Source of the DNA: Acidobacteriota bacterium | GTDB lineage: Bacteria > Acidobacteriota > Vicinamibacteria > Marinacidobacterales > SMYC01 | Length of the DNA stretch: 52,330 nt | Direction of reading: 5' to 3' | NCBI GenBank assembly: GCA_004356105.1 | Contig: SMYC01000119.1 | Coordinates: forward strand, 1 to 52,330 | Shown: piece by piece, positions 25,548-34,712 of the stretch | How the letters are laid out: every line of letters begins with the position of its first letter | Position numbering within the stretch: the first letter of the stretch is position 1 | Notes under the pieces: model-generated | What the model saw: the letters and a program-made list of their open reading frames with translations, nothing else | What the model was told of the DNA's origin: nothing | The model's database searches: none | Program-made: the position numbers and the translations under genes

Positions 25548-26989
25548 TGTGCGACGAGCTCCAAAGCGGAGCCGACGCGCACGGCGCCGGTCTCATCGCG
25601 AATATCTGCATATAAGCGAGACGTGCCGTCGGACGTAGGCTCGATGCGGACGTAGCCGAAATTGAAGATCTCGTCCTCCGCGTAAAGGACCTGCGGTCGA
25701 AACGTTGGGTCAGGGGTCTGCGCTGGTACGCGGACCGCGCTCAAAGGTCCACTGATGAGCTCGTGGAACAGGAGCTTCTCCCCGTCGCCGTCGAGATCGA
25801 CTTCGTAGCGCAAGCTCATCGCGAAATGAACGTCGGTGGCGACGAAGACGACGTTGGTCACGTCTTCGGCGTCGAGATGCTCGAGGAGCTCCCTGAGCTC
25901 GCGCTCGAATCCCGTGCGGGCTGAATAATCCGCGGCCGTTCCGTTCGCCCAGGCGTCTCTTCCATATTCGTGCGCGCGCGAGCCGGTTGGGATCGACAAC
26001 GGGACATCGGTGCTCACGATCTTCCAAGTCGCGTCCGAGCGCGCGAGCCCTGACTTCAACCACGCGAGCTGTTCCCGGCCCAGGAGCGTCTTGTCGTTGT
26101 CGGGACTATCCGTGAGCACGTTTGAGCTTCGATAGGAGCGGGCGTCGAGAAGGAAAAGCTCTGCCAGCTGCCCCCAGCGAAAAGCGCGATAGATTCGCGG
26201 GGGCCCTTCGTCTGGCCGCTTCAGCGGATGAAAATCGAAAAGGGCCTTGCGGCCTTCGCGGACGAGAATGGGATAGCCTTTCCGGTCCACAGCCGCCGTA
26301 TACGTGGGCCAAGCGCCGCCGAAATCGTTGATCACTTCGTGATCGTCCCATTGCACGTAGATGGGCACTTTGGCGAGAAGACTTTGGAAGTGCGGGTCGG
26401 CCCGGTTGTAACGCCAATGAGCGAGATAAATCTCACGGACGGCGTCGGCGTCGGTCCAGTCGACGCTTGGATCGTCGACCTTCGGGAAATCACCTGGCAC
26501 ATTCCGCCCGCCTTCCGAGCGTTCGCGGGGGCAATCACTATCGGCGTAGATCATGTCGCCATTCGCGACGAGAAATCGAGGCTCGAGCGCTTCCATATGC
26601 GAGAAGATAGCGTAGCCGATCCCGTCTTCGCGGCAATAGCCGTGGCCACCCAGATCTCCCATGACGACGAAGGCCAGCGGCTCGACACGGTCGCGGGCCG
26701 GTGCCGTGCGGAATCTTCCCACGGTCCAGGGGGAGTCGTCGAACCGAACGCGATAATGATAGGTCGTGCTCGGCTCGAGCTCCGTAAGGGTGATGCGAGC
26801 GGTGAAGTCTCTGTCGGCTTCGCTTCGTCCTTCGAAGATGCGCGGGGTCTGAAAATCCGCATCTTCGTCGAGCTCGACACGCATCGCCGCCGGCTCGCTC
26901 GAGCGTGACCACAAAATCGCCTCGCGGGCGCTCACCTCGCCGATAGAAACGCCGTGGGTGACGCTGACGGCCAGTAAGAGAGTAAGCAT
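25544..26989 (-). CDS. phoD: PhoD-type alkaline phosphatase/phosphodiesterase
   Basis: A 481-residue secreted protein with a short hydrophobic leader. The N-terminal fibronectin-like domain (about 15-95, LTELEPSTTYHYRVRFDD) is followed by the PhoD metallophosphatase core: VVMGDLGGHG, FLVANGDMIYADSDCP, VQWDDHEVINDFG, LLDARSYRS and VFVATDVHFAM. These residues bind the metal ions in PhoD enzymes, which release phosphate from esters outside the cytoplasm. It is the first gene of a two-gene operon with the deacetylase. Confidence 0.88.
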   Translation of the reverse strand: MLTLLLAVSVTHGVSIGEVSAREAILWSRSSEPAAMRVELDEDADFQTPRIFEGRSEADRDFTARITLTELEPSTTYHYRVRFDDSPWTVGRFRTAPARDRVEPLAFVVMGDLGGHGYCREDGIGYAIFSHMEALEPRFLVANGDMIYADSDCPRERSEGGRNVPGDFPKVDDPSVDWTDADAVREIYLAHWRYNRADPHFQSLLAKVPIYVQWDDHEVINDFGGAWPTYTAAVDRKGYPILVREGRKALFDFHPLKRPDEGPPRIYRAFRWGQLAELFLLDARSYRSSNVLTDSPDNDKTLLGREQLAWLKSGLARSDATWKIVSTDVPLSIPTGSRAHEYGRDAWANGTAADYSARTGFERELRELLEHLDAEDVTNVVFVATDVHFAMSLRYEVDLDGDGEKLLFHELISGPLSAVRVPAQTPDPTFRPQVLYAEDEIFNFGYVRIEPTSDGTSRLYADIRDETGAVRVGSALELVAQ

Positions 26990-27000
26990 CTGATTAGCAA

Positions 27001-27040
27001 ATCGACCTGAAAATCAACCTAAAAATCAACCTAAAAATCA
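27001..27040. repeat. 12-bp tandem repeat over a stop codon
   Basis: ATCAACCTAAAA occurs twice perfectly (27013-27036) with a degenerate copy before it (27001-27012). On the minus strand each unit reads GATTTTTAG-like, that is, the last codon and stop of the DUF5916 gene are repeated downstream of it. Confidence 0.7.
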
Positions 27041-29307
27041 AAAAGATAAGTGTACTTCACGACGAACGACCGGCCGATGAGGTTAGGAACGACGACGCCG
27101 GTATCCGGATCGATTCGGGTGAAGTTCGCGATGTTGCGCCGATCATTGTAAACGAAGAACAAGCCTGTGCCGCTGCGATTCAACAAGGCAAAGCGGACGT
27201 TCGAGGATATGTCGGCGGTCTGGCTGTTGTATTGGACCAACGCTTGGATGTTCATGAGAGTTGTGAACGAGTAGTTGAACCGCACAGGAATGAGATCCGT
27301 CTCGAAGTCGCCTCCGGGCAGCTTGACGTTGTCACGGCGCCAGCCGATGCTCGCTTGAATCTTTGCGCCCACGCGGGCGTTGACCGTCACGCTGTAATGG
27401 TTGAGATCCCCGTCATAAAAGTCTCCCCACTTGTAACGCAGGTCGAAGAAAAATGGGGCGCTCGGATTACTGACATAGGACAGCGTCCATTCGTTCCACG
27501 TGTAGAAGCCGGGCGGGATGACGACCGCATCGCCGCTCGGATCGCTATAGACGGAGAATGGGGTTACCGGTCGATCTTGTTTACGATCGAGCGTCGCCCC
27601 GAAACGACCGCCGGCTTGCGGCTGGATCTCGACGAAGTGGAAATGTCCCGACGAGGTCTCGACCAAGCCGTCGAAACCGTAATGCGTGCTCCACGTGACA
27701 TGAGGCGATAAGCGGCGAATCCAGGGATATTTTTTGGGTTGGTAGTCTAGAAAGAAGCGCGCTTGCGGCTTGCGGAAGCCGCGGCGAGGAACGAAGCCCG
27801 CTTGCGCATCAAAACGTTCACCAACTTGGGTGTAGCCGATATGGCCACTCCACCAATTGGTGGCGTAAGTGACGAGGGCGCGGCCGGCATAGTCGGTGCC
27901 GAGCTCTCCCGACGATGTCGAGCCAGCCAGGAACGTGAACAGCTTCGTGTTCTCGGTGAGTTGGATATTGGCGTCCACGCCATAAGCGCGGTTGTTTTGG
28001 GCGAGCTCGGGCGACGTCGCGCCCGTCTGCTGGCGGTTGACGAAAATGCCGCCGAAGTTCGACCGGCCGACCTCGCGCTGCACGCGCGTGACGAAAAAGT
28101 TTTCCGCCGGCGCGATGAGGTCTCCCGTACGGGCGTTGAACGCCTCCCGGGTCTGCATGTCCAGAACGCCGACTTTGTAAGCGCCGAGTTTCCCGCTCAT
28201 GCGGGCGCCGCCTAGAATCGGGATCGGGATCCCGCTTTCGAGACCGATGCGCCTCGAGAAGAAAAGATCGACTTCTTGGGGGGCGCCGAACGAAAAGGTC
28301 GAGGCGTTCTCGAGAAAGAACGGCCGCTTTTCCGGAAAAAACAGCGGAAAGCGGGTCAGGTTGATCTGCTGCTCGTCCGCTTCGACTTGAGCGAAGTCGG
28401 TGTTGACGGTGAAGTCGGCGGTGAGGTTGGGCGTCACGCCCCACTTCGCGTCGATGCCTATCTCGAAATCACTCTGTGTCTGGTTGGATGCGGCGAGGTT
28501 GTCCTGGCCTGTGCTCCCGAGGCCATAAGGCGTTACTTTGATATCGCGTCGTCCCGGAAGCTGAAGCCCTTCGAGCTTGGCCGCGAGCGAGACGCGGTAG
28601 ATGCTGTAGCCGCGGGGGATGGGTGCGAGGAACACTTGCTCGTTTTTTCGGCGGATATTGCGAAGTACGTTGAATCCCCAGATTTGGTTGTCACCGGGCG
28701 TGTAGCGGAGCGTCTTGAGCGGGATGGCCATCTCGGTCTCCCAACCGCGCTCGGTGATGGCGGAGCGCACGGTCCAGTTGCCGTCCCAGTTGGGGTTCCA
28801 ACCGCTGACTTGGCCGCGCCGGGCGCCGCCCCGGCCAGACCTCCGAGCCGTGCCGCCCGTCTGACCTTCACCCGCGACTTGACCGTCATATTCGATACCG
28901 ACGGGGTTGGTGCCGAAGAGAAACCCGTTCTGGTTGTCGTTGAACGTGTCGAGGATGATTTGAACCGAGTCCGTCTCGTTCAGTTGCCCATCGCGGCGGC
29001 TATCGGTGACGAGAATCTGGCTCGGATCCGAATCGAAAAGAATGATGCCGACGTAGAACGTGGTCTGGTCGAGAAGAAGCCGGACCTCGGTGCGTTCGCT
29101 CGCGGGAGCTCCCTCGATCGGATTTTGCTGCGTGAAGTCCGTATAAGGCTCGATGTTGGTCCAAGCCGGTTCGGTGACGTGGCCATCGACGACGACCTCG
29201 ACGCCGTCTTCGAGATTCTGAACGCTCAGAGATCGCGTCGCGGCGCTCTCGAGAAAGGATGGAAAGACAAGCGCAACGGTAACGAGCGCGAAGGTAGCTT
29301 TACACAT
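27031..29307 (-). CDS. DUF5916 outer-membrane protein, second paralogue
   Basis: A 758-residue relative of the protein at 8335-10557. It has a signal peptide (ending ESAATRS-like), a CBM9-like domain (VVDGHVTEPAWTN, LLLDQTTFYVGIILFDSD, DTFNDNQNGFLFGTNPVG), then FAQVEADEQQINLTRFPLFFPEKRPFFLEN and a long series of beta strands ending YLFDF. Inside the first domain (about residues 152-168) lies an unusual Gly/Arg-rich insertion. The ATG at 29307 is used; no strong ribosome binding site is visible. Probably an outer-membrane porin-like protein handling oligosaccharides. Confidence 0.85.
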   Translation of the reverse strand: MCKATFALVTVALVFPSFLESAATRSLSVQNLEDGVEVVVDGHVTEPAWTNIEPYTDFTQQNPIEGAPASERTEVRLLLDQTTFYVGIILFDSDPSQILVTDSRRDGQLNETDSVQIILDTFNDNQNGFLFGTNPVGIEYDGQVAGEGQTGGTARRSGRGGARRGQVSGWNPNWDGNWTVRSAITERGWETEMAIPLKTLRYTPGDNQIWGFNVLRNIRRKNEQVFLAPIPRGYSIYRVSLAAKLEGLQLPGRRDIKVTPYGLGSTGQDNLAASNQTQSDFEIGIDAKWGVTPNLTADFTVNTDFAQVEADEQQINLTRFPLFFPEKRPFFLENASTFSFGAPQEVDLFFSRRIGLESGIPIPILGGARMSGKLGAYKVGVLDMQTREAFNARTGDLIAPAENFFVTRVQREVGRSNFGGIFVNRQQTGATSPELAQNNRAYGVDANIQLTENTKLFTFLAGSTSSGELGTDYAGRALVTYATNWWSGHIGYTQVGERFDAQAGFVPRRGFRKPQARFFLDYQPKKYPWIRRLSPHVTWSTHYGFDGLVETSSGHFHFVEIQPQAGGRFGATLDRKQDRPVTPFSVYSDPSGDAVVIPPGFYTWNEWTLSYVSNPSAPFFFDLRYKWGDFYDGDLNHYSVTVNARVGAKIQASIGWRRDNVKLPGGDFETDLIPVRFNYSFTTLMNIQALVQYNSQTADISSNVRFALLNRSGTGLFFVYNDRRNIANFTRIDPDTGVVVPNLIGRSFVVKYTYLFDF

Positions 29308-29388
29308 GGCGTACGTGTTCTTATTCCGCGATTCTGTCCACGCCCGATGCTATCTTAGCGCACTACGATGGCCCTTTCATTGGTGGTG

Positions 29389-30813
29389 TCAGGAGGCGTG
29401 GCCTCGCGCGTCCTTCAACAGGCCGATGAGAGCGTCGATGTCTTCTTCGCGGTTTCTGAAGTTTGTGATGCAGGCCCTAAGGGCAGGGGTCGTGTCGCCG
29501 AGGCTCGTGATGGATATCCAGGTTTTCCCGCTCGAGACGACGGTTTCCGCCATGGCCTTCAAATACGAAAGCTCGCGTCCCTCAGGGTGTGAGGCGTCCT
29601 GGAAGCACGCGACCGGAAGCGGCGTTTGGTTTACGAGAGCAAAGCCGGCCACCTCGAGCCTTTCTCGCAATACGCCGCCGAGCCGCACCATTTCGCGAAT
29701 CGTTTGTTCATAGCCTTCCCATCCGGCCACGAGTAGAGAGAGAAAGAGCTTCAACCCGATGAAGCGCCGCGTCCACTGCATCGAGCTTTGGTGCGGCTCG
29801 ATGATCTCGGCGCCGTCCTTGGCGCGCGGCATGTAGCCCGCGGCAATCGAGAACGCGCGCTCCGCCATGTCCGGATGGCGAGTGAAGAACATGCCGGCCC
29901 CTATGGGCACGCTGAGCCACTTATGCGCGTCGAACGTAATGGAGTCCGCTTGCTCGATCCCCGAGAACGTCTCGCGCATCTCCGGGAGGAGTGCCGCGGC
30001 GCCGCCCCAAGCAGCGTCCGCGTGGACCCACAAGCCTTCCTCGTGCCCGACTTTTACGATCGCGCCGACGGGATCCACGAGTCCTGCTCCCGTGGTGCCG
30101 AGCGTCGCGACAACGAGGAACGGGATGTCGCCGTTCGTGCGATCCTTGATGATCTGATTCTGCAATGCGCTCGGGTCGATCACGTAGTGCTCGTCGAGCG
30201 CAACATGGCGCACCGCGCGCGTGCCGATCCCGGAGAGCCGCGCCGCCTTGACGAAGGAGTGATGGCTCTCGGGCGAGACGTAGATGATCGGGCGCCCATC
30301 GAGTGACCGGGCACCGTCCTCTCCAAAGTCTGGGAAACGATGGATGAGCGCCATCAGGAGCGCGGTGTGATTGGCCTCCGCCCCGCCTGTTGTGAAAGAG
30401 CCCGAGCACGTCTCGCGCGCATAACCGAAGCGGGCGCCAATCTCGCGGATAAGCAATTGGTCGACTTCACAGGCGAACGGGGCATGCGTCCACGCCGCGA
30501 GCTGAGGATTGAAAGCCGCGACGAGCGTATCCGCCGCGATGCTCATGGTGGTGGTTGCGGGATTGAAGAGGCCGAAATAGCGCGGGTGACCGTTATGCAC
30601 CTGGTGGTGGCGGAGTCCCTCGACGGCGAGCGCAAGCGCCGCTTCCGGATCCATCGGCCGCTCGAAGTCGACCTGCGAGAGGAGGGCCCGGGGAAGCTCT
30701 GGGTCCATCGAGGGCGATACGGGAAGGGTCTCTAAATCTTCCGCGAGGGCCTCGACGGCGTCGAAGGTCTTTTTCCAGAGGGCGACTCGGGATGCGCGCG
30801 GCAGCTCTAACAT
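29389..30813 (-). CDS. PLP-dependent aromatic-amino-acid-type decarboxylase
   Basis: A 474-residue group II decarboxylase. The start is ATG 30813; the frame is open further upstream, but a TATAAT box ends six bases before this ATG. Signatures are HPRYFGLFNPATTTMS, FTTGGAEANHTALLMAL, SPESHHSFVKAARLSG, LWVHADAAWGGAA and FDAHKWLSVPIGAGM with the Schiff-base Lys. It decarboxylates an amino acid, possibly tyrosine, tryptophan, glutamate or aspartate. It differs clearly from the enzyme at 17144-18490. The spacing suggests a leaderless mRNA. Confidence 0.85.
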   Translation of the reverse strand: MLELPRASRVALWKKTFDAVEALAEDLETLPVSPSMDPELPRALLSQVDFERPMDPEAALALAVEGLRHHQVHNGHPRYFGLFNPATTTMSIAADTLVAAFNPQLAAWTHAPFACEVDQLLIREIGARFGYARETCSGSFTTGGAEANHTALLMALIHRFPDFGEDGARSLDGRPIIYVSPESHHSFVKAARLSGIGTRAVRHVALDEHYVIDPSALQNQIIKDRTNGDIPFLVVATLGTTGAGLVDPVGAIVKVGHEEGLWVHADAAWGGAAALLPEMRETFSGIEQADSITFDAHKWLSVPIGAGMFFTRHPDMAERAFSIAAGYMPRAKDGAEIIEPHQSSMQWTRRFIGLKLFLSLLVAGWEGYEQTIREMVRLGGVLRERLEVAGFALVNQTPLPVACFQDASHPEGRELSYLKAMAETVVSSGKTWISITSLGDTTPALRACITNFRNREEDIDALIGLLKDARGHAS

Positions 30814-30819
30814 GCCGCG

Positions 30820-30825
30820 ATTATA
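30820..30825 (-). promoter_or_regulatory. consensus -10 box for a leaderless decarboxylase mRNA
   Basis: TATAAT on the minus strand, separated by six bases from the ATG at 30813. With the usual distance from -10 to start site, transcription would begin at the A of the ATG. No Shine-Dalgarno sequence is present and the -35 region is poor. Confidence 0.55.
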
Positions 30826-30859
30826 GCGAAGCGGCAAAAAAGCGTGGTCACAAGGGTTG

Positions 30860-32050
30860 CTAGAGCAGTTCCACTGCGTCTGCGAGCGGCAGCGCTCGCG
30901 AAAACAGGAAGCCTTGACCGGATTCCACACCCATGTCGTCGAGCAGCTGATGCTGCGCCGATTCCTCGACCCCCTCCGCGACGACGTCGAGATCGAGGGA
31001 ATGGGCGAGTTGGCTGACCGCGCGAACGATCTTGAGACTTCGAGGATCGTTCTGCATGGCGGCTACGAAGGATTGGTCGATCTTCAATGTATCGATGTCA
31101 AAGCTTGCGAGATAGCTCAAGCTGGAAAATCCGGTACCGAAGTCGTCGATCGCGACGCGGATCCCGAGCCGCTTGCATTGCTCGATCCATCGAAGGGGTG
31201 CCGAACGGTGGTCCATGAGAACGCCCTCGGTGATTTCGAGCTCGAGCTGGGCGGGATTGATGCCGGTCCGGTTGATGATGTCGGCAACTGTAGGCAAGAA
31301 AGCCGGCTCGGCAAACTGACGCCCCGACACGTTCACACACATCGTGAGGTCGTTGGCGGTATATTTTTCAAAGCGTAGCAAGTCTTTGCATGCCCGCTCG
31401 AGGACCCATTCGCCGATGGGGACGATGAGGGCCGTCTCCTCCGCTATACCGATGAACTTCTGCGGCGCGATCGTGCCGAGCCTCGGATGCTGCCACCTCA
31501 AAAGCGCTTCGAACCCAGTGATGATGGAGTCGCTGAGGTTGAGAATGGGCTGATAGTGAAGCGCGAGCTCGTTTCGGTTCAACGCCTCGCGAAGTTCGCT
31601 CTCGAGCGTGATTTTGTCGACGGCGCCTTTCAATGTCTGGGGCGCGGCAAGAGAATTGGGCTCGAGCGTGTGTCCCGCGTTGCCGTGCCGGAAGAGATTC
31701 TGCTCCTGGCGAAAGCGTTTTAGAATCACGCTCAGCAGGAGCCTCAGCACTGGCTCGGCGGATTCGACCCGCGAGCGCAACTGATCGTTGACGATGAGCG
31801 TGAGCGTGGTGTCCGTGGTGGCCGTCGCGGTCGCGGAGCGCGGCGAGCCATCGAGGGCCGCCATCTCGCCGAACATGTCGCCGGGGCCGAGCGTCGTAAG
31901 AACGCGCCGCTCGCCTCCGACCGACGTCGAGATCTCGACCAACCCGCTCTCCACGATGTAGGCGCAATTCGCCTCTTCGTTTTCCTCGAAGATGACTTCG
32001 CCCGCTGGGTACCGTTCGTGGGCCGTTTTGGGCGCAGCTAGGCTACTCAC
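30860..32050 (-). CDS. cyclic-nucleotide-binding domain fused to an EAL phosphodiesterase
   Basis: A 396-residue cytoplasmic protein starting with GTG 32050. Residues about 10-120 form a CRP-type cNMP domain (YPAGEVIFEENEEANCAYIVESG, GDMFGEMAALDGSPRSATATA, which keeps the Glu and Arg of the phosphate-binding cassette). Residues about 150-396 are an EAL domain with GFEALLRW, NVSGRQF, LEITEG, AIDDFGTGFSSLSYL, LKIDQSF and VVAEGVE. All metal and catalytic positions that I can check are kept, so it should hydrolyse c-di-GMP under control of cAMP or cGMP. It stands alone upstream of the decarboxylase (46-base gap, same strand). Confidence 0.88.
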   Translation of the reverse strand: MSSLAAPKTAHERYPAGEVIFEENEEANCAYIVESGLVEISTSVGGERRVLTTLGPGDMFGEMAALDGSPRSATATATTDTTLTLIVNDQLRSRVESAEPVLRLLLSVILKRFRQEQNLFRHGNAGHTLEPNSLAAPQTLKGAVDKITLESELREALNRNELALHYQPILNLSDSIITGFEALLRWQHPRLGTIAPQKFIGIAEETALIVPIGEWVLERACKDLLRFEKYTANDLTMCVNVSGRQFAEPAFLPTVADIINRTGINPAQLELEITEGVLMDHRSAPLRWIEQCKRLGIRVAIDDFGTGFSSLSYLASFDIDTLKIDQSFVAAMQNDPRSLKIVRAVSQLAHSLDLDVVAEGVEESAQHQLLDDMGVESGQGFLFSRALPLADAVELL

Positions 32051-32199
32051 ACCTACCCATTACGCAAGTGTCGTGCCATTGCAGACTTGCCGGTAGGCAG
32101 GCGTATCTGGCTGACTGTACATTGTTTGTATGTGCTCGACGCGATGGCGGTCATGCGATCGAGTAGGTAAAAGCCCTCAGTAGGATCTAAAAAGCGCTC

Positions 32200-32229
32200 A
32201 AAAAAGGGGGACCCCTTCCAGGGTCCCCC
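32200..32229 (-). terminator. rho-independent terminator after the large outer-membrane protein gene
   Basis: On the minus strand GGGGGACCC, a six-base loop and GGGTCCCCC form a 9-bp stem followed by six T residues. It starts about 22 bases after the stop codon at 32252. Confidence 0.88.
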
Positions 32230-32251
32230 ATTCGCAACTTTGTTTCGAGCG

Positions 32252-33844
32252 CTACCTTTTGAAGAAGTAGCGAATACCACCCATGTAGATATAGTTGTTG
32301 TCGATCATATCGAGCATCGACATGAACAAGCGGCCTTCGACGTAGAACTGGGCCTTTTCGCTCACGTTCCAACCACCGTGGACGAAGATGGTTCCGTCGA
32401 CATAGTCACTGTGGTTGAAATCCCAAACACCGACGCCAACACCGAAGAAGCCTCCGTCGAAGAGCTTGTCGATGCCGAGATCAGCGAAGACGCTCGAGTT
32501 CCCCGAGTCGCGCACGTTGATCGCCACACCGCCTTGCCCGAAGACTTGGGCGCCACCGTCGGCGAAAGGATAAGCGACGCCAACCGTGGCGCCCACGAGA
32601 ACCGCGGAAATATCGAGCTCGAACTCCCCTTCGTCGAACGCCGGATCCTCTCTGAGATCCGCACGCCAGCGGCGCTCGTTACCCACGAAGAGCGTGAAGA
32701 ACGGGTCGAGCTTCGCTTCGGGTTTGCCGAAGTTGTAATCCGCCTGGCAGGTCGCGCTCATCCCGTGATCGTCGACGACTTCGCCTTCGAGCCGATAGCG
32801 GCCATATTCGGGCATGAGGAAACTGGAGGTGCACTCGGCGTCGAGCGACATCGTGTCGATGAGCTGCTCGGAGCCGTCGAGGGGCGTGTGGAAAATCTTG
32901 ACAATCTTGCTCGTCAACGAGCCGACGCGCGCTGCGCTCGAGCACATGTCGATACCAAAGCTCGCGCGTCCGGCCTTGGGCGTCGGATCTATCGGCGGCG
33001 GCGTGAGCTGCAAGTTACATGTCGGCTCACACGGCTCGAGATTCAACCGCTCCGTCGTCGTGAGCGTTCTCTCGGAGCCGCGCGCCACGGTAGCGCTGAA
33101 CGTATAGGCACCCGCGTCGTCGAGCTTGCCTTCCCAGCGGTAGCCACCGCCTGCACGGCTCGGGCTCAAGGTCTCGCGCTGGCCGCTCGGACGCGTCAGC
33201 GTGAGCTCGAGGCTTCCGCCTTCGGGCATACCGCCCGGCACGGATACGTCCACGGTGACGTTCGCGCCGGTGCAGCTATTGGGGCTTTGAATGTTGACTC
33301 GGGGCCCCGCGAGGCCGCTAAGCGGCGGCGGTCCGACGGTCCGCATGTCGATGAGCGCCAAGTTGCCGCAAGCTTTCGGGATCAGGAAACGATGCTCATG
33401 CCCTCTAGACTCGAAGCGAATCTCGAAAGCTTCGAAAGGATCGCTCCCGGCCCAGCGAAGCCGGCCAGTCGGCTGCACGATGCCGCGCTTGCGCACAGCC
33501 ATCCACTCGAATGTATGACCGACGGGATATTGGGCTTCGCTGAAGCTTCCGCTCTCGACGGCATTGAAGAGGTCGTCGTGGTCTCCGGGCCAATTCGCGT
33601 CGTTGAGAACTTTCTCATAGTCCGCGCGGTTCTCACGAAACATACGCTTGAGCTCGTCTCCGTCTTGCGGGCCCGGCTTGAAGACCGCATTGCTCGTCCC
33701 GAGCCGGCTAAAGTCCTGATATTCCTGGCCGACGGCCGTGTTGGTGAAGAGCGCCGCTCCGATGAGAAAGACGAGCCCCACGGTTTGCGTCATCGAGGGC
33801 AGCGAGGGCAGCGAGGGCAGCGGCGAGCGTTGGCACAGTGACAT
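32252..33844 (-). CDS. secreted/outer-membrane protein with Ig-like region and C-terminal beta-barrel
   Basis: A 530-residue protein. ATG 33844 has AGGAG six bases before; a TTG six bases further upstream is less likely. The signal peptide ends TAVGQ and contains a short LPS repeat. The first third is mixed; then come one or two Ig-like beta domains (about residues 215-270 and 300-370, GAYTFSATVARGS and GRYRLEGEVVDDHG). The C-terminus is a small barrel of about eight strands (FFTLFVGNERRWRADL, LDISAVLVGATVGVAY, FFGVGVGVWDFNH, QFYVEGRLFMSM, IYMGGIRYFFKR). I do not recognise a named family. A good terminator follows, so it is a single-gene unit. Confidence 0.7.
   Translation of the reverse strand: MSLCQRSPLPSLPSLPSMTQTVGLVFLIGAALFTNTAVGQEYQDFSRLGTSNAVFKPGPQDGDELKRMFRENRADYEKVLNDANWPGDHDDLFNAVESGSFSEAQYPVGHTFEWMAVRKRGIVQPTGRLRWAGSDPFEAFEIRFESRGHEHRFLIPKACGNLALIDMRTVGPPPLSGLAGPRVNIQSPNSCTGANVTVDVSVPGGMPEGGSLELTLTRPSGQRETLSPSRAGGGYRWEGKLDDAGAYTFSATVARGSERTLTTTERLNLEPCEPTCNLQLTPPPIDPTPKAGRASFGIDMCSSAARVGSLTSKIVKIFHTPLDGSEQLIDTMSLDAECTSSFLMPEYGRYRLEGEVVDDHGMSATCQADYNFGKPEAKLDPFFTLFVGNERRWRADLREDPAFDEGEFELDISAVLVGATVGVAYPFADGGAQVFGQGGVAINVRDSGNSSVFADLGIDKLFDGGFFGVGVGVWDFNHSDYVDGTIFVHGGWNVSEKAQFYVEGRLFMSMLDMIDNNYIYMGGIRYFFKR
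33794..33820. repeat. three 9-bp tandem copies inside a signal peptide
   Basis: CGAGGGCAG is repeated three times without change. It codes for a repeated Leu-Pro-Ser in the N-region of the outer-membrane protein above, so copy-number changes would stay in frame. Confidence 0.75.
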
Positions 33845-34119
33845 GATCAACTCCTGTTTGGTTTCGTAATGAAGTACGGGAGGCTGTGTTTTCCTGATGC
33901 GCTGGCGCGGCAGGAGCGCATCGCTCGATGTGGACCCGTACGATAAGTTCGTCTTTCAGAGAGCTTGGCTCTCCAGATTTCTCCTTGAATCAGCGCGCAG
34001 ATTTGACTCGGTCTTCCGAGCCCGTTCCGAAGCAAGTTTTCTAAGTCTACCTCGCGAATGAACTTATGTAAACCGCTGGCCCACTTTGGCCTAAAATGTG
34101 GACGCTCCAGGAGGCTAGC

Positions 34120-34683
34120 ATGACCGGATCGAAACTGACACGACGAGGATTCTTGGATAGTGGAATGGCCATCGGTGCGAGTGTCGCGGCCGCAACCGCA
34201 ACCGCGAGCGCACAGGCTTTCGAGCTGGATGAGATCATCGCGTTCAATGAACGCTACCGAGACCGTGAGATGCCGTATTTCGGCCAAGAGATCTTTCATC
34301 AGGCTCAGGAGAAGGGCCCGCTGAGCGATAAAGCCTATCGAGACGCGCTCGCGCTCAATCATCGCCTGACGCGTGAGGAAGGCATCGACCACGTTTGCAC
34401 GTCCCATCGGCTCGATACCATCGTCGCGCCCACCGGCGGTCCTGCTTGGACCACCGACCTCGTCAACGGCGATCATTATTCTGGCGGCAGCTCCTCCGCG
34501 GCGGCCGTCGCCGGTTACGCGAACGTCACGGTGCCGGCGGGTAACGTGCGCGGTCTTCCTGTCGGGATTTCTTTCTTCAGTGTTGCGTGGAGCGAGCCGA
34601 CGCTGTTGCGCCTCGCTTTCGCCTTCGAGCAGCAGACGAAGGCGCGATTGCAGCCGGCGTTTCGCGGAACTCTCGCGGGGTGA
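34120..34683 (+). pseudogene. Tat-exported amidase with the catalytic core deleted in frame
   Basis: The ATG at 34120 has AGGAGG upstream and opens a Tat signal (LTRRGFLDSGMAIGAS). Directly after FELDE the sequence changes to a part that belongs near the C-terminus of amidase-signature enzymes: IIAFNERYRDREMPYFGQE, RLDTIVAPTGGPAW, NGDHYSGGSSSAAAVAGYANVTVPAG and GLPVGISFF. The Ser-Ser-Lys catalytic core, around 300 residues, is missing, and the 187-codon frame is otherwise open. The FELDE coding sequence may have served as the short repeat for the deletion. The product, if made, cannot be an amidase. The 275 bases before it hold no gene. Confidence 0.8.
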
Positions 34684-34712
34684 GCGCCGAGGTGGTACGG
34701 TAGAGGCGCAAG

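Noticed and set aside
28276..29358. 360-codon open frame on the plus strand
   Set aside because: Antisense shadow of the second DUF5916 gene caused by high GC at third codon positions.
32240..33841. 533-codon open frame on the plus strand
   Set aside because: It is the antisense of the outer-membrane protein, which has a signal peptide, ribosome binding site and terminator. The plus frame has no recognisable domain.
33959..33973. Hairpin GAGAGC-TTG-GCTCTC as a terminator
   Set aside because: Short stem, no T-run and located between divergent genes.
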